Assembly (NCBI RefSeq): GCF_001373415.1
Contig: NZ_CDSE01000006.1
Coordinates: 1-64,000 of the forward strand
Direction of reading: 5' to 3'
DNA length: 64,000 bases
Source: Paenibacillus dakarensis
GTDB taxonomy: Bacteria; Bacillota; Bacilli; Paenibacillales; Paenibacillaceae
The translations under genes were made by a program, and so were the position numbers. How positions within the stretch are numbered: position 1 is the first letter of the stretch; the number at the start of each line of letters is the position of its first letter. The notes beneath the pieces were generated by a model. The model worked only from the letters and a program-made list of their open reading frames with translations. It did not search any database and had not been told where the DNA came from. Shown here one piece after another: positions 36,740 through 46,282 of this stretch.

Positions 36740-37276
36740 ATGAAGATTAATAAATGGAAAGTTATAGTCCCAATTTCATTGGGCTTAAATGTTCTTTTGA
36801 TATTGTGTTTATTTTTCTTGTATCGAGAAAATACAGACATGAAAAAAGGAGTTATCTTGCAATATGCTTTTCAGCAAAGTGAAGTTCTTCTAGATTTGAA
36901 AACTGCATTTGGCCATAAAGATGACAATGTAGATTATGTTAATGCATTAGTCGGAGTATATGCCAACATTTACCATAACTTTAATCTAACTAAAAAATAT
37001 AATTCTATTGGTGAGTACGTGGATTTTCCTGATCAAATAAATATTTTAAATAGTCCTATGTCGTCATTGCCTGTTGGCTATTCTTTGAGTAACCGCGTTG
37101 CTGGTGTATCCAATGAAGAAGTGAATCAGAAATTGGAGGTATACACCTCTTACGTTTCTCAAATTGTAGATACACTGGATCTGGAAAATAAAATTAAAGG
37201 CAAAAGCCTAAGAGAGCAGTATAAAACATTGGATGAAGTTAGTGAGTTAATTAAGACATTTGATCTGGAAGAGTAA
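36740..37276 (+). CDS. Unknown membrane-anchored protein, AT-rich
   Basis: 178 aa. One N-terminal span (VIVPISLGLNVLLILCLFFL, residues 7-26) and a helical, hydrophilic extracellular part without cysteines or known motifs. The ATG at 36740 follows GTGGGGG; an upstream GTG in the same frame falls inside that site. A good -10 (TATAAT) lies at about 36670. Base composition is more AT-rich than neighbouring genes, which suggests acquisition. Ends at a bidirectional terminator. Confidence 0.75.
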   Translation: MKINKWKVIVPISLGLNVLLILCLFFLYRENTDMKKGVILQYAFQQSEVLLDLKTAFGHKDDNVDYVNALVGVYANIYHNFNLTKKYNSIGEYVDFPDQINILNSPMSSLPVGYSLSNRVAGVSNEEVNQKLEVYTSYVSQIVDTLDLENKIKGKSLREQYKTLDEVSELIKTFDLEE

Positions 37277-37314
37277 AAGGCGTGCAGAGACTAACGATTT
37301 CCATAGAAATTCAA

Positions 37315-37353
37315 AATAAGAGGCCCTCAGCATGATAAAGGAGGCCTCTTATT
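37315..37353. terminator. Bidirectional terminator
   Basis: AATAAGAGGCC paired with GGCCTCTTATT between two convergent genes. Confidence 0.9.
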
Positions 37354-37363
37354 CTAGTTGATC

Positions 37364-38371
37364 TTATTTCTTCATCAGCAAATACATAAAGTAAGGACCG
37401 CCGATCAGCGCCACCATAATCCCGGCCGGAATACCGTCCGGGTCCACCAGGTTTCGACCTATCGTGTCCGCAAGCAGGAGCAGCCATCCACCGGTGAGAG
37501 TCGCAACAGGAATGAACATCTGATTGCGTGGTCCGACCAGCGACTTCGCAATATGAGGGGCCATCAGACCGATAAATGCGATGCCTCCGGTTACAGAAAC
37601 CGCTGAAGCCGCTAGCGCAACCGCTGTAAGCAGCAGGACGATGCGTTCCTTTTCAACCGATACACCTACGCCGATAGCCACGGATTCACTAAGTCCAAGC
37701 AGGTTTAACCGATTCGCCTTGTAGAGCGTAAAGGGGATGAGGATCGCCAGCCAAGGCAGGATCGCCCAGATAAAAGGCCAGTCGGCTCCCCAGATGTTCC
37801 CGGCAATCCACTTGGCGATAAAATCGACCTTGGAGCGCTCTGCCGATGAAATAATGACGATCATCATACCGGACAGCGCCGTCGAGAAGCCGACTCCAAC
37901 GAGTACAAGCTTTACAGGCTGCAGACCTGAGCTTCGGCTATAAGAGAAGGCGTAGATCAGGCATGCCGTAATCAAAGCCCCCAGGAACGCGACAAGCGGC
38001 AGCACATACACGAACGAACCCGCCTGGATTGGAAAGAACAGAAAAAATACAGCGATAGCTACCCCCGCGCCGGAGTTGATACCGATGATCCCCGGGTCTG
38101 CCAGATCATTGCGTGTAATCCCTTGGAGAATGGAACCCGACAACGCCAGTGCCATCCCTGCGAGCAGGGTAATGAGCATGCGCGGCAGCCGAATGGAGAA
38201 GAGGACAAATTCCTCCTTAAACGTGCCTTGACCGAATAAAGTGGGAATCAATCGGTCAAACGATAGGGAGGCATATCCCATCCCCATGCCGATAACCGCG
38301 GTTACCGTAATAAGGACGAATAATGCAGCTAGAATCAAACGTTGTTTTTTGATGAGGGCCGGATGGATCAT
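37364..38371 (-). CDS. Iron-siderophore ABC transporter permease (FecCD family), second subunit
   Basis: 335-aa membrane subunit with about nine to ten spans. FecCD features: RLPRMLITLLAGMALALSG near residue 60, NDLADPGIIGINSGAG near 85, and the coupling loop with GGIAFIGLMAPHI near 265. It forms the channel with the permease encoded upstream, whose stop its start overlaps (ATGA, 38368-38371). Terminal gene of the four-gene Fur-box operon. Confidence 0.93.
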   Translation of the reverse strand: MIHPALIKKQRLILAALFVLITVTAVIGMGMGYASLSFDRLIPTLFGQGTFKEEFVLFSIRLPRMLITLLAGMALALSGSILQGITRNDLADPGIIGINSGAGVAIAVFFLFFPIQAGSFVYVLPLVAFLGALITACLIYAFSYSRSSGLQPVKLVLVGVGFSTALSGMMIVIISSAERSKVDFIAKWIAGNIWGADWPFIWAILPWLAILIPFTLYKANRLNLLGLSESVAIGVGVSVEKERIVLLLTAVALAASAVSVTGGIAFIGLMAPHIAKSLVGPRNQMFIPVATLTGGWLLLLADTIGRNLVDPDGIPAGIMVALIGGPYFMYLLMKK

Positions 38372-39384
38372 GAGAATGCTTTTCCTCCTTTACGTACAAT
38401 AATCAGGAAGAAAGGTAAGCCAAGTATCGCTACAATGGCCACGATAGGTGTTTCGTATGGAGCATTCAGGGTACGTCCTAATGTATCAGCAGCCAGCATA
38501 AAGGATGCACCGCAAATCGCGGACATCGGAATAATAAATCGGTAATCGGTTCCCACAATCGCCCGCACGATATGAGGGATCATGAGCCCGATAAACGCCA
38601 TATTCCCAACAAGCGCAACCGATGCCCCTGCGAGTACAATCACAACGATAAACAGGATCGCCTTGATCTGTGTTGTCCTTTGACCGAGACCAACAGCAAC
38701 TTCTTCACTTAGACTTAGAATGGTAAGCTGTCTGGACAGGAGGAGTGCGATGACCGTACCGATCACGATAACCGGGATGATGAGCTGGAGCTGGCCCCAG
38801 GTGGTGCCGATCAAGCCGCCCGCCGTCCACATGGAGACATCCTTGTATATTTTAAAATAGATACCGACACCTTCCGATACCGCATGCAGGAACGCAGTTA
38901 CAGCAGCGCCCGCAAGCACGAGCCGGAGGGGAGAGAAGCTGCCTTTTTTAATGGCGCCTAAGCTGAACACCATGAGAGCACCAAGGGCAGCTCCAATAAA
39001 GCAGGCGAGCATGATGCCAAAATAATGAATAGAAGGAATCCATGCTATCGTGACCGCGAGCGCAGCATTGGCTCCAGCCGTCAGACCGATCAGGCCGGGA
39101 TCGGCCAGCGGATTGCGCGTTATGCCCTGCATGATTGCACCCGCTACGGCAAGCGCAGCTCCGACGAAGCTTGCAGCGACTTCGCGGGGCAGCCGGATTT
39201 CCCGCAGGATGGAGATTTTATCTCCCTGGGCATTCGAGGTCAGGGCAAGCCACAGATCACTTAATGTGGTATTTGCTGCGCCGAGCACCATCGCGATAAT
39301 AAACATGATCATTAAAACAATGCATCCGGCAATCAGTTTATATACAAAAGGCAGGGTACGTTTCGTTCCAGTACGCATATTCAT
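38368..39384 (-). CDS. Iron-siderophore ABC transporter permease (FecCD family), first subunit
   Basis: 338-aa membrane protein with the same hallmarks as its partner: REIRLPREVAASFVGAALAVAG, RNPLADPGLIGLTAGA and NMAFIGLMIPHIVRA. Heterodimer partner of the downstream permease. It starts 3 bp after the substrate-binding protein gene ends. Resembles FeuB, FhuB and YfiZ type proteins; exact siderophore not deducible. Confidence 0.93.
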   Translation of the reverse strand: MNMRTGTKRTLPFVYKLIAGCIVLMIMFIIAMVLGAANTTLSDLWLALTSNAQGDKISILREIRLPREVAASFVGAALAVAGAIMQGITRNPLADPGLIGLTAGANAALAVTIAWIPSIHYFGIMLACFIGAALGALMVFSLGAIKKGSFSPLRLVLAGAAVTAFLHAVSEGVGIYFKIYKDVSMWTAGGLIGTTWGQLQLIIPVIVIGTVIALLLSRQLTILSLSEEVAVGLGQRTTQIKAILFIVVIVLAGASVALVGNMAFIGLMIPHIVRAIVGTDYRFIIPMSAICGASFMLAADTLGRTLNAPYETPIVAIVAILGLPFFLIIVRKGGKAFS

Positions 39385-39387
39385 TCA

Positions 39388-40317
39388 TCAGCTGCCAAGA
39401 AAGGCTTTTTTGAAAAACTCCAGTTGGAAGTCGAGCGTAAGCGGATCGTTGAAGTAGAACTCATTCATATTGACCTCAAACACCCGGTTGTTCTTCACAG
39501 CAGGAATGTTCTTGTATGTATCGGTATCCTGAAAGGAATTATCGGTTTCAGCGCTTTTGCTCAGAACGATGTAATCCCCTGCATATTCCGGGAGGACTTC
39601 TGTAGATAAGGCGTAATACCCCGGCTCCAGCGCAGATTCTTTAATCTTCTCCGGCATGCTTAGCTTCATTTCCTGATACAGGATTTCGGTGCCGCGTCCC
39701 CAGTTATTGCCGTACACATACAGCTGTTTATTATAGTTTTCGATAACAGACACTGTCTTGTCTGCTCCAATCTTCGCCTTGATCTCTTCTCCCGCTTGGC
39801 CGGCCCGCTTCTTAAAGTCATCTACCCATGCAGCGGCCTCCTTTTCCTTATTAAGCAGCTTGCCGATTTCCAGATGCTGCGTTAGATAGTCTACCTTGCC
39901 GTAAGTATATGTAACGGTTGGAGCAATTTCTTTTAACTTATCGAGGTTGTTAATGCTGGATAGTCCAATGATCAGATCGGGATCAAGCTCGATGATCTTC
40001 TCAAGGCTCTCGTCGCTTACCTCTTCAACGTCTTTAAGCTGCTCGAACCGTGGATTTTGCTTGGCCCAAGAATCGACCCCGACGAGGTTTACACCGAGAG
40101 ACATAACATTCCCTGCAAAAGAGGCAAGCACGACAACACGCTGAGGATTTGCAGGCACCTCAACGGGTCCATTTTCGGATTGATAGGTAATCGTTGCGGA
40201 TTCTGATGATTTGTTATCGGCAGGTGACGTATTGCCGTCTGGTTTCGCAGATGAGCTGCCGCAGGCGCTAAGCACCAGCAGTGACAGCAGCAGGAAGGGG
40301 ATGAGTAACTTTTTCAT
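39388..40317 (-). CDS. Iron-siderophore substrate-binding lipoprotein
   Basis: 309-aa lipoprotein; lipobox VLSAC with Cys19, then a Ser/Asp-rich linker and a class III PBP fold (VVVLASFAGNVMSLGV, LDPDLIIGLSSINNL). Binds a ferric siderophore outside the membrane for the two FecCD permeases. The ATG at 40317 follows AAAGGAGAATC and lies inside the last 50 bp of the ATPase gene, an overlap larger than usual. It looks most like YfiY/FeuA-type binding proteins, which is an impression. Confidence 0.92.
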   Translation of the reverse strand: MKKLLIPFLLLSLLVLSACGSSSAKPDGNTSPADNKSSESATITYQSENGPVEVPANPQRVVVLASFAGNVMSLGVNLVGVDSWAKQNPRFEQLKDVEEVSDESLEKIIELDPDLIIGLSSINNLDKLKEIAPTVTYTYGKVDYLTQHLEIGKLLNKEKEAAAWVDDFKKRAGQAGEEIKAKIGADKTVSVIENYNKQLYVYGNNWGRGTEILYQEMKLSMPEKIKESALEPGYYALSTEVLPEYAGDYIVLSKSAETDNSFQDTDTYKNIPAVKNNRVFEVNMNEFYFNDPLTLDFQLEFFKKAFLGS

Positions 40318-41116
40318 GAGTCGTTGATTCTCCTTTTAATAGGTTATAGGTGATACACATCGGTTTACCGGTCCTCGGGTCTGCCCCGATTTCCGCATCA
40401 ATCTGAAAAACTTCCCGCAGGACATCATGATGGATGACTTCTTCACAGCTGCCGGACTTTACAACCTTTCCATCCTTCATGGCAATGATATAGTTGGCGA
40501 AACGCGCCGCCTGGTTCAGATCGTGAAGAACCATCACAATCGTACGTTCCTGCTCCTGATTGAGCCTTTGAAGCAGCTCCAAAACTTCAAGCTGATGAGC
40601 CATATCCAAATAGGTTGTTGGTTCATCGAGAAAAATAATGTCGGTCTCCTGTGCTAATGCCATCGCGATCCATACACGCTGGCGTTGTCCGCCGGACAGG
40701 GCATCGACAGGGCGGTACTTGAACTCCTGTGTGCCTGTTACCCCAAGAGCCCAGTCGATGACCTCAAAGTCTCTTTTCGTCAAGCGTCCAAATCCCTTCT
40801 GATAGGGAAAACGACCGTAGGAGACAAGCTCGGAGACGGTAAGTCCGCTTGCACTTTCAGGAGACTGGGGCAGGATCGCCATTTTTCGGGCAAGAACCTT
40901 GGTGTCTTCCTTCGCGATATGCTTCCCGTCCAGCAGAATACTACCGTCTTGGTGGGATATAATGCGGGTGATGGCTTTTAAAAAAGTGGACTTACCACAG
41001 CCATTAGCACCTATGATCGTGGTGATCTGCTTATCCGGGATCTCAACGTTCAGCCGTTTTACAATAAGACGTTCACCATATCCAATGCTCAAGTCTTCCG
41101 TATACAGTCGAGTCAT
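40268..41116 (-). CDS. Iron-siderophore ABC transporter ATP-binding protein
   Basis: 282-aa FepC/FhuC-type ATPase. Walker A GANGCGKST near residue 36, signature ALSGGQRQR near 140, Walker B IIFLDEPTTYLD near 160 and the switch MVLHDLNQAARFA. Energises the siderophore importer. First gene of the operon, with a perfect Fur box 41 bp before its ATG (after TGGAGG). Its C-terminal tail of about 17 residues overlaps the next gene. Confidence 0.95.
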   Translation of the reverse strand: MTRLYTEDLSIGYGERLIVKRLNVEIPDKQITTIIGANGCGKSTFLKAITRIISHQDGSILLDGKHIAKEDTKVLARKMAILPQSPESASGLTVSELVSYGRFPYQKGFGRLTKRDFEVIDWALGVTGTQEFKYRPVDALSGGQRQRVWIAMALAQETDIIFLDEPTTYLDMAHQLEVLELLQRLNQEQERTIVMVLHDLNQAARFANYIIAMKDGKVVKSGSCEEVIHHDVLREVFQIDAEIGADPRTGKPMCITYNLLKGESTTHEKVTHPLPAAVTAGA

Positions 41117-41157
41117 AAGCGAACCTCCAGTTTAGAATAATGCTTAAACAATATAAA

Positions 41158-41172
41158 TGATAATGATTATCA
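41158..41172. promoter_or_regulatory. Fur box of the siderophore ABC operon
   Basis: TGATAATGATTATCA, a perfect 15/15 match to the 7-1-7 Fur consensus. Confidence 0.93.
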
Positions 41173-41266
41173 ATTTCATTACGATAATTACTTTAAATCT
41201 AAAGCGATTCCATTGTCAAGGGTTAATGAATGTTGTAAAAAAGATCAAATGAGATTATATTAATAT

Positions 41267-41287
41267 TGAGAATGATAATCATTAACA
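41267..41287. promoter_or_regulatory. Fur box of the ferredoxin-NADP reductase gene
   Basis: Two overlapping 7-1-7 matches offset by six bases: TGAGAATGATAATCA and TGATAATCATTAACA; 22 bp before the reductase start. Confidence 0.88.
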
Positions 41288-41308
41288 TTAAGGAGCGGGA
41301 GGGGAGCC

Positions 41309-42370
41309 ATGATGGATCAGCGGGAGTTGTATGATGTGACGATCATCGGAGGAGGACCTGCAGGGCTTTACTCCGCTTTTTATAGCGGACTAAGAGAGAT
41401 GAAGACGAAGATTATTGAATACCAGCCGCAGCTTGGCGGTAAGCTGCATGTGTATCCGGAGAAGATGATCTGGGATGTGGGCGGATTACCTCCTGTACCT
41501 GCGGCCAAACTGATTGAGCAGCTGGTTGAACAAGGCTTAACCTTTGATCCTGAGGTAGTGCTGAATGAAAAGGTGGAGTCGATCGCGCGGGATGAAGAGG
41601 GGAAAGAGGGGATATTCATCATAGATACCGCTTCGGGTCAGAAGCACTATTCGCGAACCGTGATCGTAGCTGTCGGCGGTGGAATATTGAATCCGCAAAA
41701 GCTGGATATTGAAGGCGCAGAACGCTTCGAAGTGGCGAATTTAAGTTATACTGTAAAATCGTTAAAGCACTTTAAAGATAAGATCGTTGTGATTTCGGGC
41801 GGAGGTAATTCGGCTATTGATTGGGCGAACGAGCTTGAACCCATTGCTAAGCAAGTGATTCTCAGTTACCGGAAGGACTCATTGTCGGGACACGAGTCAC
41901 AGGCTGCCCAGCTGCTGAACAGCTCCGCAGAGTGCTATTTAAATACAACGATAACGAAGCTGATTGCTGGTGAGAACCATGACAGGATAGAACGAGTAGA
42001 ACTGACGAATCAAGCAACAGGGGAAGTCTCGATCGTGGATGTCGATGAGGTCATCATTAATCACGGCTATGAACGGGATATGACTCTGCTTGAGAATAGT
42101 CCGCTTCATATTGACATCGTAGATAACTACTACATTGCCGGTCAAGCGAACAGTACAACCTCCGTTGAAGGGCTGTACGCTGCCGGAGATATCCTTATGC
42201 ATGAAGGGAAGCTGGGTCTCATCGCAGGGACCTTCCAGGACGCAGCCAATGCGGTGAACCAGGCGAAGCAGTATATTATGCCTGACGCGGGCAAAAGTGC
42301 GATGGTATCCTCGCATAATGAAGTGTTCAAGCAGCGCAACCGGAAACTCGTGAAACAGATGTTGAGTTAA
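41309..42370 (+). CDS. Ferredoxin/flavodoxin-NADP reductase, type 2 (YcgT/YumC-like)
   Basis: Thioredoxin-reductase-like flavoprotein without the CxxC pair, which moves electrons between NADPH and ferredoxin or flavodoxin. FAD motif GGGPAGLYSAFYSG at residues 13-26, NADPH motif ISGGGNSAIDWANEL near 165 and the C-terminal GLYAAGDIL near 290. Divergent from the siderophore operon with its own Fur box, like the Fur-controlled ycgT of B. subtilis, so it may supply electrons to release iron from ferric siderophores. Start ATG at 41309 after GGGAGGGG. Confidence 0.9.
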   Translation: MMDQRELYDVTIIGGGPAGLYSAFYSGLREMKTKIIEYQPQLGGKLHVYPEKMIWDVGGLPPVPAAKLIEQLVEQGLTFDPEVVLNEKVESIARDEEGKEGIFIIDTASGQKHYSRTVIVAVGGGILNPQKLDIEGAERFEVANLSYTVKSLKHFKDKIVVISGGGNSAIDWANELEPIAKQVILSYRKDSLSGHESQAAQLLNSSAECYLNTTITKLIAGENHDRIERVELTNQATGEVSIVDVDEVIINHGYERDMTLLENSPLHIDIVDNYYIAGQANSTTSVEGLYAAGDILMHEGKLGLIAGTFQDAANAVNQAKQYIMPDAGKSAMVSSHNEVFKQRNRKLVKQMLS

Positions 42371-42465
42371 CAGCCGGAGGGGACAGGGGCAGAGGCCCAT
42401 CTACTTAAGACAGCCTCCATAAAAAAAGAACAGCTCAAAGGCTGAATGCCTTACGAGCTGTTCTT
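42371..42465 (+). repeat. Dispersed ~95-bp repeat, copy A, with terminator
   Basis: About 75% identical to copy B at 52220-52312. Contains a bidirectional terminator at 42426-42465 (AAGAACAGCTC / GAGCTGTTCTT) between the reductase and epimerase genes. The match begins immediately after the reductase stop and includes 55 bp of non-hairpin sequence. Confidence 0.75.
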
Positions 42466-42469
42466 GTGA

Positions 42470-43531
42470 TTAGATTGCTGCAATTTCATCCTTAATTCTG
42501 CGGATATCCCCGGCACCCTCCAGAATTTCGGCCTCAATCTCAAAGGCTCTCACTTCTCCGGGCTCCAGTTCGTCCAGAACTCCGGTCTTTCTCGCGTCCT
42601 CCCGGCCCCCGACAAAGCAGTTGCTGGGCTCTATTCCGAGAACATATTCACCCTCACCCATCTGCTTCCACTGCACCAGATTAAACAGCTGGTTTTTGTT
42701 GAAGCGGATGGCGACACCGAGTCCAAGCTCCTCGTTGATTAACGCGACACAAGTCGCTCCGCTGCTTGCAGCTCTCAAATCGTGATAGAATACTTGCTCC
42801 AGATAATCCGGAGTTGGCTTTTGAAATACATGATAAGCTGCAACACCTTTTTGTGCCTCTTCATCTCTGGGTTCTACCTTCAAGGTTGGAGTTACAAGAT
42901 AAGCATGCTCATCAAGCATCGGATAACCCATATTAAAATGGTATAAGAGCATCAACGGCTCTTTTCTAAATCCATTGTTCTCCACGGTATCCCTGATGGT
43001 TAACTTGTTGTCTCCAACCCGGCATGTGATTTCCCGATCCAGAGTAACGTTTTCGCCAAAAACCTTGGCCTCTCTCATTCGCCCTCTGATCTTTAAGACA
43101 GGCTGACCATCGATCCATTCCGTTCCCGAGTACACTTCTTCGGCGGGAGTGTTGGAAATGCGGCCATGAAGGCCAAAGCTCTCTCCATGGTCCTCGCATG
43201 GCGAGCCCACATTCATGAGCCCGCAGGTGGTCAGGAAGCCGGCGAAGAAGTTTCGGAAGAAGCTCGTGCCTGCTTCATTATAGTATTCGGGAGCTACAAT
43301 TCCCGTTTTACTGATATAACTGATATTGCTGCCCTTATAGGATAACCATGCAATATCCAGTCCCCGATCCGGCAGAACAGTAAATTCGAGCCCCGATCCG
43401 TTCTTTACATCAATGGCGCGAACTCCTTGAGCTTTTCCTCCACTCAGCGTATAGTCCTTCGTTCCGAAAACCTGGCTGAAGTCCCCTACATATTTAAGAA
43501 TCTCTCGCTTATTCAAGCTCATCTTCTGCAT
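42470..43531 (-). CDS. DUF4432 family aldose epimerase-like protein
   Basis: 353-aa galactose-mutarotase-like beta-sandwich protein of the DUF4432 family. Typical stretches: VLPDRGLDIAWLSYKG near residue 52, FFAGFLTTCGLMNVG near 95 and ESFGLHGRISNTP near 120. Probably interconverts anomers or acts on the sugar handled by the isomerase gene 12 bp upstream. Last gene of the eight-gene sugar operon. Confidence 0.88.
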   Translation of the reverse strand: MQKMSLNKREILKYVGDFSQVFGTKDYTLSGGKAQGVRAIDVKNGSGLEFTVLPDRGLDIAWLSYKGSNISYISKTGIVAPEYYNEAGTSFFRNFFAGFLTTCGLMNVGSPCEDHGESFGLHGRISNTPAEEVYSGTEWIDGQPVLKIRGRMREAKVFGENVTLDREITCRVGDNKLTIRDTVENNGFRKEPLMLLYHFNMGYPMLDEHAYLVTPTLKVEPRDEEAQKGVAAYHVFQKPTPDYLEQVFYHDLRAASSGATCVALINEELGLGVAIRFNKNQLFNLVQWKQMGEGEYVLGIEPSNCFVGGREDARKTGVLDELEPGEVRAFEIEAEILEGAGDIRRIKDEIAAI

Positions 43532-43543
43532 ATATAGCGCTCC

Positions 43544-44224
43544 TTACTTTACGGTTGAATATTCATTCCCCAGTACATATAACGGAGCTTCGTCTTCCTC
43601 AATGTCCGAGAAGCGGCCTGTCTGCTCATAGAACCGATTGTCGGCGTTATCATCATTCACCATCGATACTTCGCCAATCAATACTTTGCCCGTGCCTTTC
43701 TCTCCCCAGAACTTATGGTATTGGCCAACCGGCAGGGTAATACTCTCTCCAGGGGTGATCCGCAGCACCGTTCCAGCATCGACCGTACATACTCTGCCAT
43801 CCATCGATATTTCTACCGGTGTATCGGCAAGCTCTTCATCTTCGGTGGAGTTATAGACCTGAACCATCAGGTTTCCGCCGCCGCGGTTGATAATATCCTC
43901 CATCTTGTTCCAGTGAAAATGAAGCGGCGTAACCTGTTCTTCTTCCACAATCAGAATTTTCTCGGCATACGTTTTAATATACTTATCGTTATTCAGGTTA
44001 CCGTTACGGATGGTGAACAGAAGAAGACCTATATTCTCAAAATCGCCGCTTCCGAAATCCGTAATGTCCCAGCCCAGCATATTATCCCGAATCTCATCAT
44101 ACTCGCTGCCCTTGGTTTTCCATTCCTCAGGACCCCAGTAGGCAAACGGAGGGAGCTTAAAATTCATCTGCTCAATAAAATCGACAGCCTCTTTGATCTT
44201 GTGATTCACTTCTGAACGTTTCAT
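43544..44224 (-). CDS. D-lyxose isomerase (cupin sugar isomerase)
   Basis: 226-aa metal-dependent cupin of the D-lyxose ketol-isomerase family, converting D-lyxose to D-xylulose and often D-mannose to D-fructose. Metal ligands are in TPLHFHWNKMEDIINRGGGN (His, His, Glu) and the second His in GQYHKFWGE; the EVSMVNDD stretch near the end is typical. The ATG at 44224 (MKRSEVN) is used since GAAGGAGAG precedes it; the longer frame starts inside that site. Suggests that the operon handles lyxose, mannose or a related sugar. Confidence 0.9.
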   Translation of the reverse strand: MKRSEVNHKIKEAVDFIEQMNFKLPPFAYWGPEEWKTKGSEYDEIRDNMLGWDITDFGSGDFENIGLLLFTIRNGNLNNDKYIKTYAEKILIVEEEQVTPLHFHWNKMEDIINRGGGNLMVQVYNSTEDEELADTPVEISMDGRVCTVDAGTVLRITPGESITLPVGQYHKFWGEKGTGKVLIGEVSMVNDDNADNRFYEQTGRFSDIEEDEAPLYVLGNEYSTVK

Positions 44225-44258
44225 GAGACCACTCTCCTTCATAGATGCTTAGAATGAC

Positions 44259-45206
44259 TTACTTCAAGCTTTCTTTATCGATAATAGATACGCCTGTATC
44301 TACCGTTTTCTCTGCAATTTCTTCACCTTGAATCGCTTTTACAGCGGCTTTCAAGCCTTCATATCCCATAACGTCAGGGTTTTGGCCCATGACAGCCACA
44401 AGCGAACCGTCTTTAATCAAGGAAAGAATAGCATCCGATTTATCAAAACCAATACCGATGATCTCCTTGCCGGACCCTTTGATCGCATTACCAACCCCAA
44501 CCGTACTTCCTTCGTTGGTACCATAGATTCCTACAACACCATCAGTGATATAGTTATCTGCGATATCCTGCGATTTCGATGCATCCCCGTCACCATACTG
44601 GGTTTGCAGAATTTGATACTTTGTTCCTTCTAATGCTTTACGGAAGCCCTGCTCACGTTTGGTAGCGGACTCGGTAGAGGAGTTGAAATTGACAATACCA
44701 ATTTTGCCTTCTTTAATACCGGCCGCTTCTAAGGATTCAATCATCTTCTTGCCAGCTGTCTCACCAGCAGCTAAATTATCCGTAGAAAACGTGGCTGCAG
44801 CTTCGGTATTAGCAGGGGAGTCAACATACACGATCTGGATACCTTCATTTTTGGCTTCATCCAGGGATGCTGTAATGGAGTCAGGTCCGTTGGCCGCAAT
44901 CACAATCGCTTCTGCGCCATCGGCAATCGCGTTATTAATACGCTCAATCTGCTGTGCGTCATCCTTCTTATCTGGAGCCATCCATTTATACGATACATTC
45001 CCAAGCTCAGAGGCGGCCTTCTCAGCCCCTTTATTCACCGATACCCAGTGCTGGTCCGTACTGTCCATCGTAATCAGAATTACCTTTTGCTTCTTGGATG
45101 ATGAATCATCACCGCTTGCCGAATTGTCCGCTCCCTGGCCGCAGCCGGCTAACAGTACAGAGAACATTAAACAGAGTGACAACGCCATAGAACCTTTTCT
45201 TTTCAT
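44259..45206 (-). CDS. Sugar ABC transporter substrate-binding lipoprotein (RbsB-like)
   Basis: 315-aa lipoprotein with lipobox LLAGC (Cys22), a Ser/Asp linker and a class I PBP fold of the RbsB type (VILITMDSTDQHWVSVNKGAE, ADGAEAIVIAANGPDS, GIYGTNEGSTVGVGNA). It captures the sugar for the RbsC/RbsA-like transporter encoded upstream. Start ATG after GGGAGG. Confidence 0.93.
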   Translation of the reverse strand: MKRKGSMALSLCLMFSVLLAGCGQGADNSASGDDSSSKKQKVILITMDSTDQHWVSVNKGAEKAASELGNVSYKWMAPDKKDDAQQIERINNAIADGAEAIVIAANGPDSITASLDEAKNEGIQIVYVDSPANTEAAATFSTDNLAAGETAGKKMIESLEAAGIKEGKIGIVNFNSSTESATKREQGFRKALEGTKYQILQTQYGDGDASKSQDIADNYITDGVVGIYGTNEGSTVGVGNAIKGSGKEIIGIGFDKSDAILSLIKDGSLVAVMGQNPDVMGYEGLKAAVKAIQGEEIAEKTVDTGVSIIDKESLK

Positions 45207-45238
45207 AGTAAAAACCTCCCAAGTTTTTGATATCGGAT

Positions 45239-46237
45239 TTATGATTGTTTTTTTGCTTTCTTTCTAGGCTTGCCGGTGCGAATAATAACATCGAGCAGAA
45301 CCGAAATGACCACAATGGCACCAATGACAATATTACGCATCGCTACCGGAGCTCCAGCGAACTGAAGGCCGTTTTGGAGCACGCCCCAAATCGCAGAACC
45401 GATAACCGCACCAATGAGGAGACCCTGACCGCCAAGCGTGGAGATCCCGCCGATAACAGAAGCAGCAACGGCATACATTTCATACATGTTACCTGCATCC
45501 ATGGTTCCCATGCCTGCTGTTGCACTAATAATAAGTCCAACGATACCTGCACAAAATGCGCTTATAATATAGACGATCATGGTGGTTTTCACCGTATTGA
45601 CGCCGGATAATTTAGCGGCTTCAATATTGCTGCCCACCGCGTAAATGTGGCGGCCGGTGCGGGTCTTGCTGAGCAGGAAATTAAAGATAAGGAACAGGAT
45701 CAGCGCGATCCAGATGGTATTGTACAGACCCAAAGACTTTCCGTAGTAGAAGAAATCTCTAAACCCTTTGGCTCCTTCTCCGATAGCGTCCGTATTGTAG
45801 TTGTTGTTGACAATTTGAGCGATCCCTCGGGCAACGGTCATCGTACCTAACGTCGCGATAAAAGGAGGGAGCTTCCACTTGGCGACAAGCGTTCCGTTCA
45901 GCACGCCGACGGCAATGCAGCAAATCATCGTAATGAACACAGCAACCCAGGGATCCACGCCTCGGGTCATAAGTGTTGCGGATATCATGCCGCCCATACC
46001 TACAACGGAACCGATCGACAGGTCAATATTGCCTGTAATAAGAACAAAGGATTGACCGATACCGATAATCAAGATCGGTGCAATCTGGCGAAGCAAGTTC
46101 GCGATATTTCTTTCGGAATAAAAGGAGGGACTCAAGATCCCAAATACGATACACAGTATAAGGAGACCCACTGTAACCGTTAGTACTTGGCCCATACCCC
46201 TAATATTCAGAACCCTCTTAAACATATTAGTCTTCAT
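45239..46237 (-). CDS. Sugar ABC transporter permease (RbsC-like)
   Basis: 332-aa BPD_transp_2 family permease with about nine to ten spans. RbsC signatures: [19 protein letters not shown] near residue 70, [18 protein letters not shown] near 210 and [15 protein letters not shown] near 260. The ATG at 46237 is preferred because AGGAG lies eight bases upstream; a TTG two codons earlier opens the longer frame. Confidence 0.94.
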   Translation of the reverse strand: MKTNMFKRVLNIRGMGQVLTVTVGLLILCIVFGILSPSFYSERNIANLLRQIAPILIIGIGQSFVLITGNIDLSIGSVVGMGGMISATLMTRGVDPWVAVFITMICCIAVGVLNGTLVAKWKLPPFIATLGTMTVARGIAQIVNNNYNTDAIGEGAKGFRDFFYYGKSLGLYNTIWIALILFLIFNFLLSKTRTGRHIYAVGSNIEAAKLSGVNTVKTTMIVYIISAFCAGIVGLIISATAGMGTMDAGNMYEMYAVAASVIGGISTLGGQGLLIGAVIGSAIWGVLQNGLQFAGAPVAMRNIVIGAIVVISVLLDVIIRTGKPRKKAKKQS

Positions 46238-46282
46238 TTCCAAGTCTCCTAATTCATCAAGTTATATTTCACTAGGCATATG

